Positions 1 through 8,636 of a stretch of 64,000 nt of DNA are shown here, piece after piece. A program made the position numbers and the translations under genes. The first letter of the stretch is position 1. Each line of letters opens with the position of its first letter. Where the stretch lies: contig SYDY01000063.1 in the NCBI GenBank assembly GCA_005801425.1, positions 7,683 through 71,682 on the forward strand, given 5' to 3'. The notes under the pieces are model-generated. The model saw only the letters and a list, made by a program, of their open reading frames with translations, had not been told where the DNA came from and ran no database searches. The stretch is from Bdellovibrionales bacterium. GTDB taxonomy: Bacteria > Myxococcota > XYA12-FULL-58-9 > SYDY01.

Positions 1-1289
1 GCTGGCGCTTTTCCCAAAGGGCCAACAGTTTCGTCGCCACGGTGAATCGATGGGACTTCTGTACGAATAGGGCGTTTATGCGCAGGCTCTTGAGCTGCTT
101 CGGCATCGGTAGCCGTTAATGTCTCAAGTGCTTGTCCCGATTTGAGGGCCGCAAGCAGGGATTCAGCTTTTTTGTGAGCCGCAACCTCACGAATTTCTTG
201 GGTAATCATTTCTGAAGCAATCTCACGTTTCGACTCATCATATTCCCGTTGACGTGGCTGAACGATTTTATCCACACGCAACAGGTGAAGACCCATACGC
301 GTTTTGACGAGAGCCGAAAGTTCACCTTCTTTAAGTGAAGCGACAGCAGCATCAAGGGCTGGGACCATCTCACCAGGCTTGAACGTTCCCAAAACACCGC
401 CATTTTCTTTGGTTGCGGTGTCATCGGAATCCGTTTTTGCCAGATCTGCAAACTTTGCTCCGGCTTCAATTTTAATTTTAATTTCCACAAGAGATTTTTC
501 TGCGGCTTTAAACGCTTCTTCAGGCGCATCGGCTGCGACACTTTTGAGGATCTGGCTCACCGTGACTGTTTTGGGAATACGGTACTTGAGTTTGTCAGCA
601 TCAAAGGTTTCTTTGATGCGCTTTTCGTGGGTGGTTAAAAAAGCGGTGATAGCAGCCTCATCTGGCCTCCCCGCTTCTTCGTCGGCTGGATCAAAGCGAA
701 CCACATTGGCCGATACACGGTCATGATCATAATTGTACTGATCGTGGATCTCGGCCTCGGTAATGGCAATGGGATCGGAAACCACACGACGCATTTTATC
801 GGCGAGAAGTTGTTGGCGAACGGAATTTTCAAACTGTGCCACGTCTGTTTGGAACGTACGTTGGACCCATCGGCGATACACTTCAAACTCGACGCTGTCG
901 ACTTTGTAGCTCGCTTTAAGGTGCTTAAGCAGTTCTTCGTTGCTGACTTCCAGACCCCGCTTGGCGGCTTCTTCGGCCAATACTTTTTCATTGACCAGTT
1001 GGTCCATGATTTGCTCACGCAATTTCATGGTTTTTAACAATTCTGGAGTGAGCTCAATGCCTGAAGATTGGGCACTGCGGCGCATATACTCAAGCCGTTG
1101 ACGGTATTCGGCCGTAAACAACTGCTGGGGAATGGCCTCACCATTCACCCGCGCCGCCCAGGTATGGGCTGGCCCCTCGCAATTGGTACCCGAGCCCGGC
1201 CCAAAGTTCACCGCGAACACAAAAATAATGGCCCCAAACATGAGGTACACGAGATACGACTGCGATTGCTTGCGCATGAAGTCCAGCAT
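1..1289 (-). CDS. SurA/PpiD-like peptidyl-prolyl isomerase, 3' end outside window
   Basis: Periplasmic folding factor anchored in the inner membrane. Reading leftward from the ATG at 1287-1289 the frame stays open to the window edge, so the C-terminus is missing. Residues about 12-30 form one membrane segment (YLVYLMFGAIIFVFAV). A SurA_N/PpiD-like helical chaperone region follows (EQIMDQLVNEKVLAEEA). A parvulin-type rotamase stretch comes next (GGVLGTFKPGEM, then TRMGLHLLRVDK). The layout of N-terminal anchor plus parvulin domain is that of PpiD. No good Shine-Dalgarno is visible before the start. Family assignment is secure; the choice between PpiD and SurA is inference from the anchor. Confidence 0.85.
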   Translation of the reverse strand, partial: MLDFMRKQSQSYLVYLMFGAIIFVFAVNFGPGSGTNCEGPAHTWAARVNGEAIPQQLFTAEYRQRLEYMRRSAQSSGIELTPELLKTMKLREQIMDQLVNEKVLAEEAAKRGLEVSNEELLKHLKASYKVDSVEFEVYRRWVQRTFQTDVAQFENSVRQQLLADKMRRVVSDPIAITEAEIHDQYNYDHDRVSANVVRFDPADEEAGRPDEAAITAFLTTHEKRIKETFDADKLKYRIPKTVTVSQILKSVAADAPEEAFKAAEKSLVEIKIKIEAGAKFADLAKTDSDDTATKENGGVLGTFKPGEMVPALDAAVASLKEGELSALVKTRMGLHLLRVDKIVQPRQREYDESKREIASEMITQEIREVAAHKKAESLLAALKSGQALETLTATDAEAAQEPAHKRPIRTEVPSIHRGDETVGPLGKAP

Positions 1290-1373
1290 AGGGGGCGTAT
1301 ATCGCGCTGGGAGGTGTCCGGCAATGTGTTGTAAACAGGGCATAAAATGCGCTCGTTATCGCACTGTCATTTA

Positions 1374-1483
1374 TCACAATTGATTGATTGTTGCAGATTT
1401 TGGCTCACATACCTCAGTGGCTGCATTAAGCCGTTTTTCAAGCCCGGCCGGACCCATTTCAATATTTTCCAGCATGGGTGTGA
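1374..1483 (-). pseudogene. 3'-terminal remnant of a large membrane-protein gene
   Basis: Read on the minus strand this segment encodes TPMLENIEMGPAGLEKRLNA and then ATEVCEPK, ending at TGA 1374-1376. The intact membrane protein at 12041-14086 ends TPMLQNIEMGAEGLEKRLNS then AIEVCE. Homology stops abruptly at about 1483, and the same frame has a stop codon just upstream, so only the last 25-35 codons survive. It lies between the foldase gene and rfbF and marks a recombination boundary of the polysaccharide cassette. Homology was read directly from the translation; the recombination history is inferred. Confidence 0.75.
1421..1481. repeat. Left copy of a 61-bp direct repeat flanking the sugar cassette
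   Basis: Aligned by eye without gaps to 12061-12121 in the same orientation, 47 of 61 positions match. This is the 3' coding end of the membrane-protein gene family also found at 12041-14086. The two copies bracket about 10.6 kb. Confidence 0.7.
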
Positions 1484-1529
1484 TGTGCAACTTTCTTTAC
1501 GCATCCCCAAAAATCAAATTAGAAGACGT

Positions 1530-1538
1530 GGGGGGGGG
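1530..1538 (+). promoter_or_regulatory. G9 tract acting as ribosome binding site of rfbF
   Basis: Nine consecutive G residues lie 5 nt before the rfbF ATG (1544), where a Shine-Dalgarno is expected; no ordinary AGGAGG is present. G tracts of this length can slip in replication, so translation strength of rfbF could vary between cells. The tract is visible; the effect is inferred. Confidence 0.5.
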
Positions 1539-1543
1539 ATATC

Positions 1544-2323
1544 ATGAAGGCCGTAATTCTCTGTGGTGGTATGGGAACGCGAATCAAAGAAGTTGACGAA
1601 AATCTTCCCAAGCCTCTCCTCGACATTGGGGGAAACCCCATTTTGCTGCATATTATGAAATCATACGCAGCACATGGGATTACTGATTTTGTGCTATGCC
1701 TCGGATACAAAGGGCACGTGGTTCGAAATTATTTTCTGAACTATCGTTCGTTCAATCGCGACTGCACTATTTCGCTCAAAGAAGGAAATGTCCGTTTTCA
1801 TGGACACGATGCCATTGAGGACTGGAACGTAACCCTTGCCGACACGGGAGAATCAACCCAAACGGGTGGTCGCATCTTTAAGATCCGAGACTATGTGGGG
1901 GATGAGACATTCCATCTCACTTATGGTGATGCAGTGTCAGATGTAGACATCAAAGCGCTTGGAAAACATCATGCCCAATCAGGTGCCATCGCAACAGTGA
2001 CGGCGGTGAAGTCGGTAGGACGATTTGGCGAGCTGACCTGTCGACCTGATGGCATCGTTCAAACATTCTGTGAAAAACCAGCAGCATCCGCCGGCCGCAT
2101 CAGTGGCGGTTTTTTTGTACTCGATGGCCAACGTTTGTGGTCGTATTTCGATAACAATCCCGATCTCGTGTTTGAATCAGGACCGCTGACAAAACTGGCG
2201 ATGGATAGCAAGCTAACCGCTTATGCACATGATGGTTTTTGGCAATGCATGGACACCCCGCGTGAACACGAACTGCTCAATAAGCTTTGGAAAGAAAAGA
2301 AAGCACCATGGAAAACATGGTAA
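1544..2323 (+). CDS. rfbF: Glucose-1-phosphate cytidylyltransferase
   Basis: Makes CDP-D-glucose from CTP and glucose 1-phosphate, the first step to CDP-linked 6-deoxy and 3,6-dideoxy sugars of O-antigen. The 259 residues match the usual family length. The nucleotidyltransferase loop is at the N-terminus (LCGGMGTRIKE, about residues 6-16), followed by the family-typical PKPLLDIGGNPILLHIM and a conserved TYGDAVSDVD. The ATG follows a G9 tract. The next gene, rfbG, starts inside the last codons, so the two steps are coupled. RfbF/DdhA identity is confident from motifs, length and gene order. Confidence 0.95.
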   Translation: MKAVILCGGMGTRIKEVDENLPKPLLDIGGNPILLHIMKSYAAHGITDFVLCLGYKGHVVRNYFLNYRSFNRDCTISLKEGNVRFHGHDAIEDWNVTLADTGESTQTGGRIFKIRDYVGDETFHLTYGDAVSDVDIKALGKHHAQSGAIATVTAVKSVGRFGELTCRPDGIVQTFCEKPAASAGRISGGFFVLDGQRLWSYFDNNPDLVFESGPLTKLAMDSKLTAYAHDGFWQCMDTPREHELLNKLWKEKKAPWKTW

Positions 2324-3435
2324 ATACAACGAATAGGGATCCTCTTCAGGCTTTGTCCGGCCGTCGTTGCCTTGTTACAGGTCACACAGGCTTTAAGGGA
2401 AGCTGGCTTACGCTCTGCCTGCAACGACTGGGCGCTCAGGTATTTGGCTATGCATTAGAGCCGCCCACAATACCCAGTTTATTTTATGCTGCGCGGATCA
2501 TCGATCGTTGTGCAGGGCATACCATTGGCGACATCCGGGACAAAGAAGCACTGCGAATGGCTGTAGAGATTGCACGGCCTGAAGTCGTGTTTCACCTTGC
2601 TGCACAAAGCCTCGTCGGTCATGGGTTAGCACATCCTAACGAAACGTTTGATGTCAACCTAATGGGGACCGTGACACTTTTAGATGCGCTCCGAAACTCT
2701 CCGGATCTTAAAGCCCTGGTGGTAATAACAACGGACAAGTGCTACCGACCGAATGGCGGCGAATATGCTTTTAGAGAGAGTGATCCACTTGGCGGCGAGG
2801 ACCCTTATTCAGCAAGCAAAGCATGTACGGAGATTGCGGTAGAAGCATATCGCGCGTCCTATTTTCGTGAATCAGCGGCATCGATTACGACGGTGAGGGC
2901 TGGTAATGTGATCGGGGGCGGCGACTGGGCCACACATCGCCTGGTGCCGGACATGATCCGTTTTTTATCAGGAATTGATGCACACTTTAGTGTGCGCAAT
3001 CCTGACGCGATTCGTCCATGGCAGCATGTATTGGATCCGCTCTATGGCTACATGCAACTAGCAAGTCAGATGCTGGAAGGAAATCCAAAGGCTGAGGGAG
3101 CATTTAACTTTGGTCCAGATCTGTTGTCGCATGTTGCAGTCAGAAATCTTGTTACTTCCGTGTTTTCACATTGGGGTCGAACGGATGCGAACACCTGGTT
3201 GGAAGACGCAGCAGCCAGTTTTAAAGAAACACAGATACTTCGGCTTGCTTCTCATAAAGTAAATTCGACCATCGGGTGGGTACCACGATGGGATCTGAAG
3301 CAAATGATAAGAAGAACATCAGATTGGTATCAATCCCATGCACAAGGGATGGATGCTACACTACTTTGTGAGGCAGATATTGCGGCGTATTTTGCAACGC
3401 ATCCAGCTGCGTGTGAATTCAAAACAGCGGCCTAA
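2308..3435 (+). CDS. rfbG: CDP-glucose 4,6-dehydratase
   Basis: Short-chain dehydrogenase-type enzyme converting CDP-glucose to CDP-4-keto-6-deoxyglucose with bound NAD. The Rossmann motif TGHTGFKG lies at about residues 24-31 and the catalytic Y-x3-K (YSASK) at residues 167-171. I chose the ATG at 2308, which sits behind a purine-rich AAAGAAAAGAAAG and overlaps the rfbF stop by 16 nt; an upstream TTG at 2287 is in frame but less likely. The protein is then 375 residues, normal for RfbG/DdhB. The pathway enzyme that would follow (RfbH/AscC-type 3-dehydratase) is not in the window. Confidence 0.94.
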   Translation: MENMVNTTNRDPLQALSGRRCLVTGHTGFKGSWLTLCLQRLGAQVFGYALEPPTIPSLFYAARIIDRCAGHTIGDIRDKEALRMAVEIARPEVVFHLAAQSLVGHGLAHPNETFDVNLMGTVTLLDALRNSPDLKALVVITTDKCYRPNGGEYAFRESDPLGGEDPYSASKACTEIAVEAYRASYFRESAASITTVRAGNVIGGGDWATHRLVPDMIRFLSGIDAHFSVRNPDAIRPWQHVLDPLYGYMQLASQMLEGNPKAEGAFNFGPDLLSHVAVRNLVTSVFSHWGRTDANTWLEDAAASFKETQILRLASHKVNSTIGWVPRWDLKQMIRRTSDWYQSHAQGMDATLLCEADIAAYFATHPAACEFKTAA

Positions 3436-3523
3436 AGCGTTAGTTTTTTATTTTGATTAGAAGTCAGCTTCATTCGCATACTATTGAACTTTTATTTCCT
3501 ATTCCGAAATATGTGGAACCATC

Positions 3524-5341
3524 ATGAAAATATTTGGCCACTTGAAATCAGATTTTTCCTATCCAATTTCCCTTCTCGGCATAGTCGCTCTTTACAATTT
3601 GACATTTTTCAGATCCTACGTCCCCCTCACTGAAGGATGGTTTAGCTCCTATGCTTGGTGGCTTAACGAAGGACACCCTATTTACTCAGGATTTCACTTT
3701 TTTTTAACTCCTCTTTACCCTGTTTTACTTGCGATCTTCACTCGAATTTTTGGGTATGAATTTATTTATTTAAGAATATTGGGAATTGCCATTATATGCA
3801 TTTTCTCTCTTGGAATTTTTAAGGTCTTTTCTCTCTACTTTTCAAAAAGAATCAGTTTATTTGCTGCTATTGCAACCACTTTTTATTACCAATCAGGGGG
3901 CGCACATCTCACTTACGACTTTATACAAGTCATGAGTGCCTTTCGTATTTGGTGCCTCTACTTTCTGATTCGTTCTCTGGGTGAAACATCCCATCATGTA
4001 AAATCCTATTTCTCCCCTTCTTCAGGTTTCATGATTGCCGGTATACTTTCTGCGCTTGCGTTTTTGACAAAGCAAAGCAATGGCACGGTTTTATTTGGGT
4101 CAGATCTAGTTTTGATTTGCTTAGGATTTTTACTGTATAGGCGCGAGAACCCCTTAAAGCCGCTCATGTGGTACCTAGGTGGCTTCTCACTCATTGTGGG
4201 AATATGTCTTATTGTTATTGCCTGGAAATCGTCTATTCCCTACTTTATTAGAGACGCATTTCAGGCAGCTGCCCAAGCAAAAGGGACCTCATTAAAATTA
4301 ATCCTTTTTCGTGGGCTCAGAACATTACTCTTCAATTCAATGACCCCAATTTTTTTAGGGTGGTGGTTAGTCTACTGTGGATCATGCGGATATATCGTCA
4401 TGGAAGGCATGAAATCCCGTTTTCCAAGTTTATATAATAAGCTACATCCTGCTCTAAGTATCCCTCTTCCAAGCCCCACACTGATCGTTCTTTCTTTTAT
4501 CGCGGTCATTTTTTTTCCAAATATAATTCCTATGCCTGTACTTATTAACCATCACGGCTTAATGATTATTTGCTTTTTCGTATCAGCTCTGGCTGCCATT
4601 CCCATTCAAAGCAATTCGAAGAATCAAATAACGCTTTTCCTTATCGCCCTTGGAAGTCTAGCATTTATGGCGGGCACAGGGACGTCCGCAGGTGTCTCGG
4701 AGGCTGGGGCATTTTTAGGATTTGGACTGACTATCTGTCTTTTAATGTATTTGAGTTCCTGGTTTTATATTGGCCAGGCAGTGACCATTATTTTCGTTTT
4801 TATTGCTTCTCTTCAGTTTGTTGAACTCAAGTTGAAAAGACCCTATTCTTGGTGGAATATTGAGGTGCCCGACTTAAGAAAAGGACATTATATCCAATCA
4901 CAAGAACCTCTTCTTAAGGGTCTAAGAGTAGATTCTGAGACCGAAAAAATAATCTCACAAATAACCAGGATCATCAGAACCCATACACAACAGAATGACA
5001 TCATTGTAGGTTTTCCAAATATTCCCATTTTTAATATCTTGACAGGCAGGCCATTTTTAGATCGCGCCATTGTTCATTGGTTTGATTTCCTACCAGATTC
5101 CTTAGCATTAGAAGAAGCACAGAGTATCCTTACATTAAAGCCCAAGGTATTTATTTATTATGATACCGGCGATGCCGTTTGGACTCGACATGAATCCCTT
5201 TTTCGAGGTGGACAACCTTCTGGACAGAGAAAAATTCTTTCAAATGCATTGCTTCTTTTTAAACAAGAAAACTATCAGAAAGAAATAATTCCTTACGGGG
5301 AACAGGCTAATTTTCATGTTTGGTACCGAACTGAATTCTAG
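3524..5341 (+). CDS. Polytopic membrane protein, GT-C (GT39/ArnT-like) glycosyltransferase candidate
   Basis: 605 residues with about ten or more hydrophobic segments, then a C-terminal soluble part of about 170 residues. The N-terminal stretch LTEGWFSSYAWWLNEG followed by a FFLTPLYPVLL helix resembles the first periplasmic loop of lipid-linked-sugar transferases of the GT-C fold, where the acidic residue is catalytic. This suggests transfer of a sugar from a polyprenyl carrier on the periplasmic side. It lies 88 nt after rfbG. The DNA is visibly more AT-rich than its neighbours, pointing to separate acquisition. Acceptor and donor are unknown; a Wzy-like role cannot be excluded. Confidence 0.6.
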   Translation: MKIFGHLKSDFSYPISLLGIVALYNLTFFRSYVPLTEGWFSSYAWWLNEGHPIYSGFHFFLTPLYPVLLAIFTRIFGYEFIYLRILGIAIICIFSLGIFKVFSLYFSKRISLFAAIATTFYYQSGGAHLTYDFIQVMSAFRIWCLYFLIRSLGETSHHVKSYFSPSSGFMIAGILSALAFLTKQSNGTVLFGSDLVLICLGFLLYRRENPLKPLMWYLGGFSLIVGICLIVIAWKSSIPYFIRDAFQAAAQAKGTSLKLILFRGLRTLLFNSMTPIFLGWWLVYCGSCGYIVMEGMKSRFPSLYNKLHPALSIPLPSPTLIVLSFIAVIFFPNIIPMPVLINHHGLMIICFFVSALAAIPIQSNSKNQITLFLIALGSLAFMAGTGTSAGVSEAGAFLGFGLTICLLMYLSSWFYIGQAVTIIFVFIASLQFVELKLKRPYSWWNIEVPDLRKGHYIQSQEPLLKGLRVDSETEKIISQITRIIRTHTQQNDIIVGFPNIPIFNILTGRPFLDRAIVHWFDFLPDSLALEEAQSILTLKPKVFIYYDTGDAVWTRHESLFRGGQPSGQRKILSNALLLFKQENYQKEIIPYGEQANFHVWYRTEF

Positions 5342-5406
5342 ACCGATTTCAGATCGACAAGATCCTGTTTTCGTGATCTGACCCTGCGCTGTTTTTTAGT
5401 TGACAC

Positions 5407-5540
5407 CTACGCTGCTATTTTCATCTGTGCCTGTACTTTTTGTTGTTGCCAATAGTTTTCTTCAAATTCCATCGGTGACAAATCTGACATGCCTGGTTTC
5501 TTCGGTCCAAGAATTCCTAGAAAATGGCCTCTATGTTTAA
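5407..5540 (-). pseudogene. C-terminal remnant of a different IS3-family transposase
   Basis: The minus strand reads LGPKKPGMSDLSPMEFEEN followed by YWQQQKVQAQ and ends at TAG 5407-5409. The L-SP-x-EFE block is typical of the extreme C-terminus of IS3-family OrfB proteins. It is not in frame with the neighbouring orfB, which already stops at 5565, so it is a leftover of another element or a recombination scar. Confidence 0.55.
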
Positions 5541-5564
5541 TGTCTTTGCCCCTTGCCGTTTAAA

Positions 5565-6366
5565 TTAATGAGGCGTCAAGTATTTTAAGCTCGAATGTGG
5601 TCGAATAACATTATAATGTTGACGCCACTGCTCAATAACTGCCGCTGCTTCAACACGATTTCTGAAGCATTCTAAATTCAAGCACTCATCACGAAATTTC
5701 CCGTTGAAGCTTTCGTCCGCACCATTTTGCCATGGCTTGCCGGGCGCGATGTGCGCTGTTTCAATTCCGACCTGCGTAAGCCAGCGCAAGATGGCATTCG
5801 AAACAAATTCAGGTCCATTGTCTGAACGTAAATGCTTGGGGGCGCGATGAATACTGACGAGTCTTCCAAGCACATCGATAACCCTTGATGAGCGAATGCT
5901 ACCCCCAACGTCAATGGCCAATGCTTCACGCGTCCATTCGTCTATGACTGTGAGGCACTTGATTTGCTGGCCAGTGGCGCATGTTTCGTAAACAAAATCG
6001 TATGCCCAGACATGATTACGAGCCATCGGTGGACTTGGGCGCGGTCGTTTTGCTGCAGCCCGGCGCCGCGGTCTTTTACGCGGCACCTGAAGGCCTGCCA
6101 AACGCTAAAGACGATGCGCTCGATTCGCACTCATAGACCACCCATCGCGCGCTAAAAACACTCGAATGCGCCGATAGCCGTAACGTGGGTACTGCGCCCG
6201 CAAGCGGGCGCATACGCTCCAACACAGCTATATCACGTGTGTGACGTGTCGGTGTGTAGTGCAGCGCTGAACGAGCGACATTGAACAAGCCACATGCGCG
6301 CCGCATCGATATGCCGCGAGACCGCGCGTATGCCACCTGCTTCCGCCGGGCGCACGCGCTCACCAT
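5565..6366 (-). pseudogene. IS3-family transposase orfB, frameshifted and with an internal amber
   Basis: DDE integrase of the IS407 group. The N-terminal part (MVSACARRKQVAYARSRG) runs from 6366. Near 6205-6215 the frame shifts by one base, after which YPRYGYRRIRVFLARDGWSM continues in the new frame. An in-frame TAG at 6105-6107 replaces the Trp expected in HRLWRLAGL. Downstream the catalytic core is well preserved: AYDF (Asp), RSDNGPEF (Asp) and DESFNGKFRDECLN (Glu). The C-terminus stops after HSSLKYLTPH, slightly short for the family. Two independent lesions make this a pseudogene. Confidence 0.85.
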
Positions 6367-6385
6367 TTTTTTGCGGCTATCTCCT

Positions 6386-6625
6386 TCATATCACCTCAAT
6401 TTCGAGATCACGATCCACCAAGAGCTTCTTGAGTCGCTGATTCTCGATTTCAAGTGATTTCAGTCGCCGCGTTTCGTCAGCCGCCATGTTGCCGAAGCGC
6501 TGACGCCACGCATACAGGGTTGCTTCGCTGATGCTGTACTTTTTGGCGACCGATGACACATGGGTCTGCTCGACCTCTCGAAGCATTAGCACCATTTGCT
6601 CTTCGCTGAATCGACCCTTACGCAT
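6386..6625 (-). CDS. IS3-family transposase orfA (helix-turn-helix)
   Basis: 80-residue OrfA with a helix-turn-helix (VAKKYSISEATLYAWRQRFG) and a leucine-rich coiled coil at the C-terminus (RLKSLEIENQRLKKLL). The start is the ATG at 6623-6625, preceded by GGAGAGGTT. The frame ends after LEIEV-I because of what looks like a 2-base insertion; in the shifted frame the usual family ending MKEIAAKKW follows directly. OrfA is thus probably truncated, unless recoding restores the frame. Confidence 0.75.
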   Translation of the reverse strand: MRKGRFSEEQMVLMLREVEQTHVSSVAKKYSISEATLYAWRQRFGNMAADETRRLKSLEIENQRLKKLLVDRDLEIEVI

Positions 6626-6759
6626 AACCTCTCCTTGCCCTTGGAAAGGCCATTTCTCAAGATTCACATGGTCCGAATTTTCCGGGGCAGGTCAGAGCCA
6701 CAAGAGAGTGGAATGCCAGCGACTCGCTTCTTGAGACAAAGATCGTTTTATACGTATTC

Positions 6760-7704
6760 CTATTTTTCAAAATTTATTCTCTCACTCTCCACAACCACCG
6801 GCCTTCGCTGAAGATACGTATGAATTGAACCAATATATTCCCCAAGAATGCCCATGAATAAAAAGAGCATCCCGAAAATAAAAAACATGCTGATGATCAA
6901 GGGTGCCATTCCGAATGGAAAATAATCCCAGTAAATCATTTTCAACACAAAAAACACCATCGCAGCAATGATGCTTAAAAAACCTATGGCATAACCCGCA
7001 AAGGCGGCCAACCGAATTGGCACTTTGGAGTGACTCACAATTCCCAGCATTGCGATATCATACAATGTGTAGAAATTATTTTTTGAAATGCCACGCAATC
7101 GCCTGGGCTGTTCAAAAGGAATCGTTTTAATCTCATAGCCCAACTCACAAATCAGGCCACGCAAAAAAGGGTAGGGGTCGTCTATCTTCCTTAGGTGAGA
7201 AAGAACTTCTCGGTCGTATAGGCCAAAACCTGTTGCATCCTTAACAAGTGAGATGTCTGAGATCCCATCGAGAAAGCGATAATAGGTTTTGCGTAGGGCA
7301 TGTACCCAAGCAACCCCTTGGCTAACAGGCTTGGTCGCCATGACCAGTTTGTAACCCTCTTCCCAGTACTGAATAAACTGGGGGATCATCTCCGGCGGAT
7401 CTTGTAAATCAGATGCCAAGTAAATCGTTGCAGATCCGGACGATTGCAGGATCCCATAATAAGGCGAACGAATGTGGCCAAAATTGCGGGTGTTAATAAT
7501 CACTTTAACCGTAGGATCTATCGCAGCCAGATGTTTCAATTTGGCCACCGTACTATCCTGCGAGTGGTTATCAATAAAAATTAACTCAAATTTGTATTTT
7601 GTTAGGTCGGCAATGGTTGCCTTGATCCGAGCATAGAGTTCGTCGATGTTATCTTCCTCGTTGTAGCAAGGCGTGACGATACTTAGAAGTAAGCGTTCTG
7701 ACAT
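6760..7704 (-). CDS. GtrB/ArnC-like polyprenyl-phosphate glycosyltransferase
   Basis: GT2-family enzyme that loads a sugar from a nucleotide donor onto undecaprenyl phosphate at the cytoplasmic face. The 314 residues start with LSIVTPCYNEEDNIDELY, have FIDNHSQDST and the metal-binding ASDLQDPPEM. Two C-terminal membrane helices follow at about 230-300, the standard layout of GtrB, ArnC and DPM1-like enzymes. The start overlaps the stop of the methyltransferase (TAATG), and a GtrA-like protein lies two genes upstream, so the pair probably delivers a side-chain or modifying sugar for periplasmic transfer. The sugar is not known. Confidence 0.88.
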   Translation of the reverse strand: MSERLLLSIVTPCYNEEDNIDELYARIKATIADLTKYKFELIFIDNHSQDSTVAKLKHLAAIDPTVKVIINTRNFGHIRSPYYGILQSSGSATIYLASDLQDPPEMIPQFIQYWEEGYKLVMATKPVSQGVAWVHALRKTYYRFLDGISDISLVKDATGFGLYDREVLSHLRKIDDPYPFLRGLICELGYEIKTIPFEQPRRLRGISKNNFYTLYDIAMLGIVSHSKVPIRLAAFAGYAIGFLSIIAAMVFFVLKMIYWDYFPFGMAPLIISMFFIFGMLFLFMGILGEYIGSIHTYLQRRPVVVESERINFEK

Positions 7705-8636
7705 TATTTTGCGCCGTTTTTAGGAGTTGCGATCGTCAACATGTTGCCCAGTTTAAGGCCCAGTGTGATCTGACCGAAACTCGGCACAGATTTGACTTTC
7801 AAGCCAAAAGCCCAAAGCAAGTGCTTAAGAAGAAAACTCGCCTGAAAATAATTGACCGTTTTTTTCTGCTGAACAACTTCAAATCCTGCCGCTTCCAGCA
7901 CCACACGCATGCTTTTCTTGTTATAGAGTTGCGGATGCTGAAGGCAGAATGCTGGCCACCTCCACCCAATGAGACGCCGTAAAAGAGAAGATTCGTCATG
8001 AGTTACCAGCAGCAACTTAGCACCGGGCTGAAGCTTCTGCCTAAGTTCACGCAAGGTGGCTATAGGATCGAGGAGGTGATCTAAAACATGAATAAGCACT
8101 GCCGCCGATGCCGAATGATCAGGGACATGAGAGAATCCGAACATATCATGGATGATGTGAAATTTCCGCCCCTCAACGATTTTACTGAGCGCTGGCCCCA
8201 CGTCACGGTTCGGCTCAAAGAGCCAGTATTCATTGTATGAGCCTTCACGTACGCAATTCTCGGTGAACAGACCAATATCCGGCCCCACCTCGATGAATCC
8301 ACCTTCGAGACTGGAGCATTTTTTCAATGCATCGAAATAACCACGCTGCGTTCGGCGAAGTGCTTCCAATGGCACTTCCGCCATATTCGGTGGCATTTGG
8401 CCGTAGAGATGCTCCAACTGAGAAGCGTTGAAAAATGTCGGTGCGTAAAGAAGTCTGCAACCACGACAGCGTGTATAGGAGAAAAACACCTTGTCTTTAA
8501 AAAAACCGTTCCAATAAGGAACCAAGGTATCGAATTCAAGAGACTCTGCCGTCATTTCGGAATGCACAGTGTCTTGTGAAGCCGATTTTACGTCGCATAC
8601 CGGACAGGCACGGTTGGAGAAACTGATTTCATTCAT
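7704..8636 (-). CDS. SAM-dependent methyltransferase with N-terminal zinc-binding cysteines
   Basis: About 310 residues. The N-terminus has CPVCD and, near residue 60, CRGCRLLY, a four-cysteine arrangement as in sugar C-methyltransferases. A class I methyltransferase fold follows (GGFIEVGPDIGLFTENCV and VLIHVLDHLLDP). The start at 8636 overlaps the gtrA-like stop (ATGA); an ATG two codons upstream is also possible. Its place in the coupled operon with the TPP enzyme and the sugar dehydrogenase suggests methylation of a nucleotide-bound deoxysugar. It is shorter than the roughly 400-residue TylC3-type enzymes, so an O-methyltransferase is equally possible. Confidence 0.75.
   Translation of the reverse strand: MNEISFSNRACPVCDVKSASQDTVHSEMTAESLEFDTLVPYWNGFFKDKVFFSYTRCRGCRLLYAPTFFNASQLEHLYGQMPPNMAEVPLEALRRTQRGYFDALKKCSSLEGGFIEVGPDIGLFTENCVREGSYNEYWLFEPNRDVGPALSKIVEGRKFHIIHDMFGFSHVPDHSASAAVLIHVLDHLLDPIATLRELRQKLQPGAKLLLVTHDESSLLRRLIGWRWPAFCLQHPQLYNKKSMRVVLEAAGFEVVQQKKTVNYFQASFLLKHLLWAFGLKVKSVPSFGQITLGLKLGNMLTIATPKNGAK

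Larger units (their letters stand above)
5379..6694 (-). mobile_element. Degenerate IS3-family (IS407-like) insertion sequence
   Basis: Contains an orfA/orfB pair on the minus strand plus a tail from a second IS3-family transposase. Possible termini are TGACCCTGCGCTG at 5379 and, inverted at the right end, TGACCTGCCCCGG ending at 6694. The termini are only partly matching and I saw no clear target-site duplication. orfB carries a frameshift and an amber codon, so the element should not move by itself. It lies between two oppositely facing polysaccharide gene groups. The left boundary is uncertain because sequence from another element is joined there. Confidence 0.65.
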
